From Kiritimatiellia bacterium (GTDB lineage Bacteria; Verrucomicrobiota; Kiritimatiellia; SLAD01): DNA of 5,598 nucleotides. This document shows, one piece after another, positions 4,321-5,598 of this stretch (within the stretch, counting starts at the first letter, position 1; each line of letters begins with the position of its first letter). The DNA lies in the NCBI GenBank assembly GCA_007134175.1, contig SLLF01000127.1, positions 1 through 5,598 of the forward strand. The letters run 5' to 3'. Position numbers and translations under genes: made by a program. The notes below the pieces were generated by a model that was not told the DNA's origin, ran no database searches, and worked only from the letters and a program-made list of their open reading frames with translations.

Positions 4321-5598
4321 ATGATGAACGGTGTTAAACCCAAATGGCCAAGACGTGCGATGTTGCTCGCGGCGGGATACGGTACACGCATGGCTCCGCT
4401 CAACCGCGATGGTCCCAAGGCGCTGATGCCGTTCTGGAACGAGCCGCTGCTGAGGCGGGCGACGCGCCTTTTAGCGGAGTGGGGCGTGCATGAGCTGTTG
4501 ATCAATGTGCATCACGGCGCAGACGCCATTGTCGAAACGGTGCGCCAATGGAATCCAACCAGCTTGGCGGTGACCATCTCCCATGAACCGGAAATCCTCG
4601 GCACCGGCGGCGCGTTGCAACGGGCGAACTGGTTCTTCGACAAGGAACCCTTCTGGCTGTTGAACGCCGACATTGTGGCCGAATTGTCGCCGCAACCGCT
4701 TTGCCGCGCACTGCGCGCTCCCCGCACGCTGGCCGCCTTGTGGCTACACCCCTCCTGCGGACCGCGTACAGTGCGCCACGGTAACGGCTGCGTGCAGGAC
4801 TTCCGGGCGTCCCAGCCCGGCGCACCGGATACCGCCACTTTTTGCGGCCTGCACCTGGTGCGGCCCGAGATACTGCACTACCTTCCGTCCACCGGCTTCG
4901 CCTCCATCATCACCGCCTATGAACACGCCATGGCTGCCGGCTGGCGAGTGGCCGCTTGCCCCATCCCCGACGCGCGTTGGGCGGATGTCGGAACGCCGGC
5001 GCATTATCTACAAGCCCATGCCGAGTGGCAGCCTAAAACAGGTGTTGTGGCGAAGACGTTCGTGTGTGGCGCGCCGGGTGCGCTGATCGCCCGCCAGGCC
5101 AAGGTGCGCAACAGTGTTATCTGGGAGGGGGCCGAGATCCGCTCCACGGCGGTGGTAGACCATTGTATCGTGGGCCGCCACGCCGTAGTTGCGGGCCGGG
5201 TCAGTGGGGTAGTGGTCAAGGCCGCCGACGGCCTTAATCCGGGCGAATATACGCGCTTGGCCGCTGCCGGCTGGCCGCTGGACCGCACCTCTGTTAATCC
5301 CTTGCCGCCGCGCGGCTCGGATCGCGCCTTCGCTCGCATTCAGGCCGGAAAACGCCGGGCCATCTTGGTGCGTTATCAGACCACCCGCCAGGAAAACGTC
5401 TATTACGCAGCACAAGCCCGGTTTCTGGCGCGGCAGGGCTGGCCAGTACCGGAAGTCCTGTTGGATTGCCCGGCGGAACAGTGGACCCTCTTCACCGATG
5501 GCGGCGACGATTCACTACAGCGCCACATGCAACGCCCCACCCCGTTCGCCAAACGCTGCTATGAACAGGTGGTGGACGACATGGCCCGGTTGCATGGA
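4321..5598 (+). CDS. MurU-like nucleotidyltransferase fused to AmgK-like sugar kinase (partial, C-terminus off window)
   Basis: Predicted cytoplasmic bifunctional enzyme that phosphorylates a sugar at the anomeric carbon and then transfers a nucleotide to it. In Pseudomonas the separate proteins AmgK and MurU do this with MurNAc in peptidoglycan recycling. The 426 visible residues comprise three parts. (a) A nucleotidyltransferase, about 13-235: L15-LAAGYGTR-M24 with P32-K33 (nucleotide-binding signature), G94-T-G-G97, N115-A-D117 (metal site) and W220-A-D-V-G-T-P226. (b) A short hexapeptide-like segment, about 250-300, with NSVIWEGAEI and DHCIVGRHAVV, as in left-handed beta-helix tails. (c) The N-lobe of an aminoglycoside-phosphotransferase-fold kinase from about 326: G332-S-D-R-A-F, A347-I-L-V-R-Y, R356-Q-E-N359 and VPEVLLD. 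The catalytic HxD loop lies beyond the edge. The gene begins ATGATG; upstream in-frame sequence has no ATG or GTG back to a stop at 4192. Another sugar, such as a hexose, cannot be excluded as substrate. Confidence 0.93.
   Translation, partial: MMNGVKPKWPRRAMLLAAGYGTRMAPLNRDGPKALMPFWNEPLLRRATRLLAEWGVHELLINVHHGADAIVETVRQWNPTSLAVTISHEPEILGTGGALQRANWFFDKEPFWLLNADIVAELSPQPLCRALRAPRTLAALWLHPSCGPRTVRHGNGCVQDFRASQPGAPDTATFCGLHLVRPEILHYLPSTGFASIITAYEHAMAAGWRVAACPIPDARWADVGTPAHYLQAHAEWQPKTGVVAKTFVCGAPGALIARQAKVRNSVIWEGAEIRSTAVVDHCIVGRHAVVAGRVSGVVVKAADGLNPGEYTRLAAAGWPLDRTSVNPLPPRGSDRAFARIQAGKRRAILVRYQTTRQENVYYAAQARFLARQGWPVPEVLLDCPAEQWTLFTDGGDDSLQRHMQRPTPFAKRCYEQVVDDMARLHG

Noticed and set aside
4232..4326. 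Short GTG-started frame of about 30 codons ending at a TGA overlapping the fusion gene's ATGATG, as a possible coupled leader peptide
   Set aside because: There is no ribosome binding site before the GTG and no leader-peptide-like composition; it is more likely a chance open frame in the possible repeat.
4140..4505. Minus-strand open frame of 121 codons overlapping the divergent intergenic region and the start of the fusion gene
   Set aside because: It is Arg/Ser-rich, has no recognisable domain, and overlaps the well-supported nucleotidyltransferase signature on the plus strand.

Overview
The window is GC-rich, densely coding bacterial chromosome. It holds five protein genes. Four lie on the minus strand, read leftward from about 4076 to beyond position 1. 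One lies on the plus strand, from 4321 past the right edge. There is no tRNA, rRNA, CRISPR array, insertion sequence or phage gene. A predicted lipoprotein, a second exported protein and a cell-wall-recycling type nucleotidyltransferase/kinase fit a Gram-negative bacterium with an outer membrane and peptidoglycan. The gene set would suit a PVC-superphylum (Verrucomicrobia/Kiritimatiellae/Lentisphaerae-like) or proteobacterial genome. That placement is an impression from protein style and was not tested.

Layout from left to right: (1) 1-722, minus, a calcineurin-like metallophosphoesterase with a purple-acid-phosphatase-like N-terminal domain, cut by the window edge before its stop. (2) 772-1128, minus, a small DUF192 protein, 49 bp upstream of the phosphoesterase. 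(3) 1315-2055, minus, an exported protein of unknown function with a strong ribosome binding site. (4) 2253-4076, minus, a lipoprotein of the phospholipase D/cardiolipin synthase family (ClsC/YmdC-like) with two intact HKD motifs. (5) 4321-5598, plus, a fusion of a MurU-like sugar-1-phosphate nucleotidyltransferase, a short hexapeptide-like segment and the start of an AmgK-like sugar kinase, cut by the right edge.

The gaps carry regulatory candidates. The clearest is a near-consensus sigma70-type promoter (TTGACA, 18 bp, TAGATA) only 6 bp before the ATG of the DUF192 gene, which would put the transcription start on the A of the ATG and give a leaderless mRNA. The fusion gene has a perfect 6-bp inverted repeat abutting its ATG, with its weak Shine-Dalgarno in the loop. 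The lipoprotein gene has two in-frame starts, each with its own Shine-Dalgarno. Three genes begin with a tandem ATGATG.

Functionally, genes 4 and 5 are divergently arranged and both concern the envelope: phospholipid/cardiolipin metabolism on one side and, probably, conversion of a free amino sugar such as MurNAc to its UDP form on the other. Genes 2 and 1 may be co-transcribed from the promoter before gene 2. The gaps of about 190 bp around gene 3 argue against one tight four-gene operon. The most interesting object is the single-polypeptide nucleotidyltransferase-kinase fusion, whose two activities are separate proteins in Pseudomonas.
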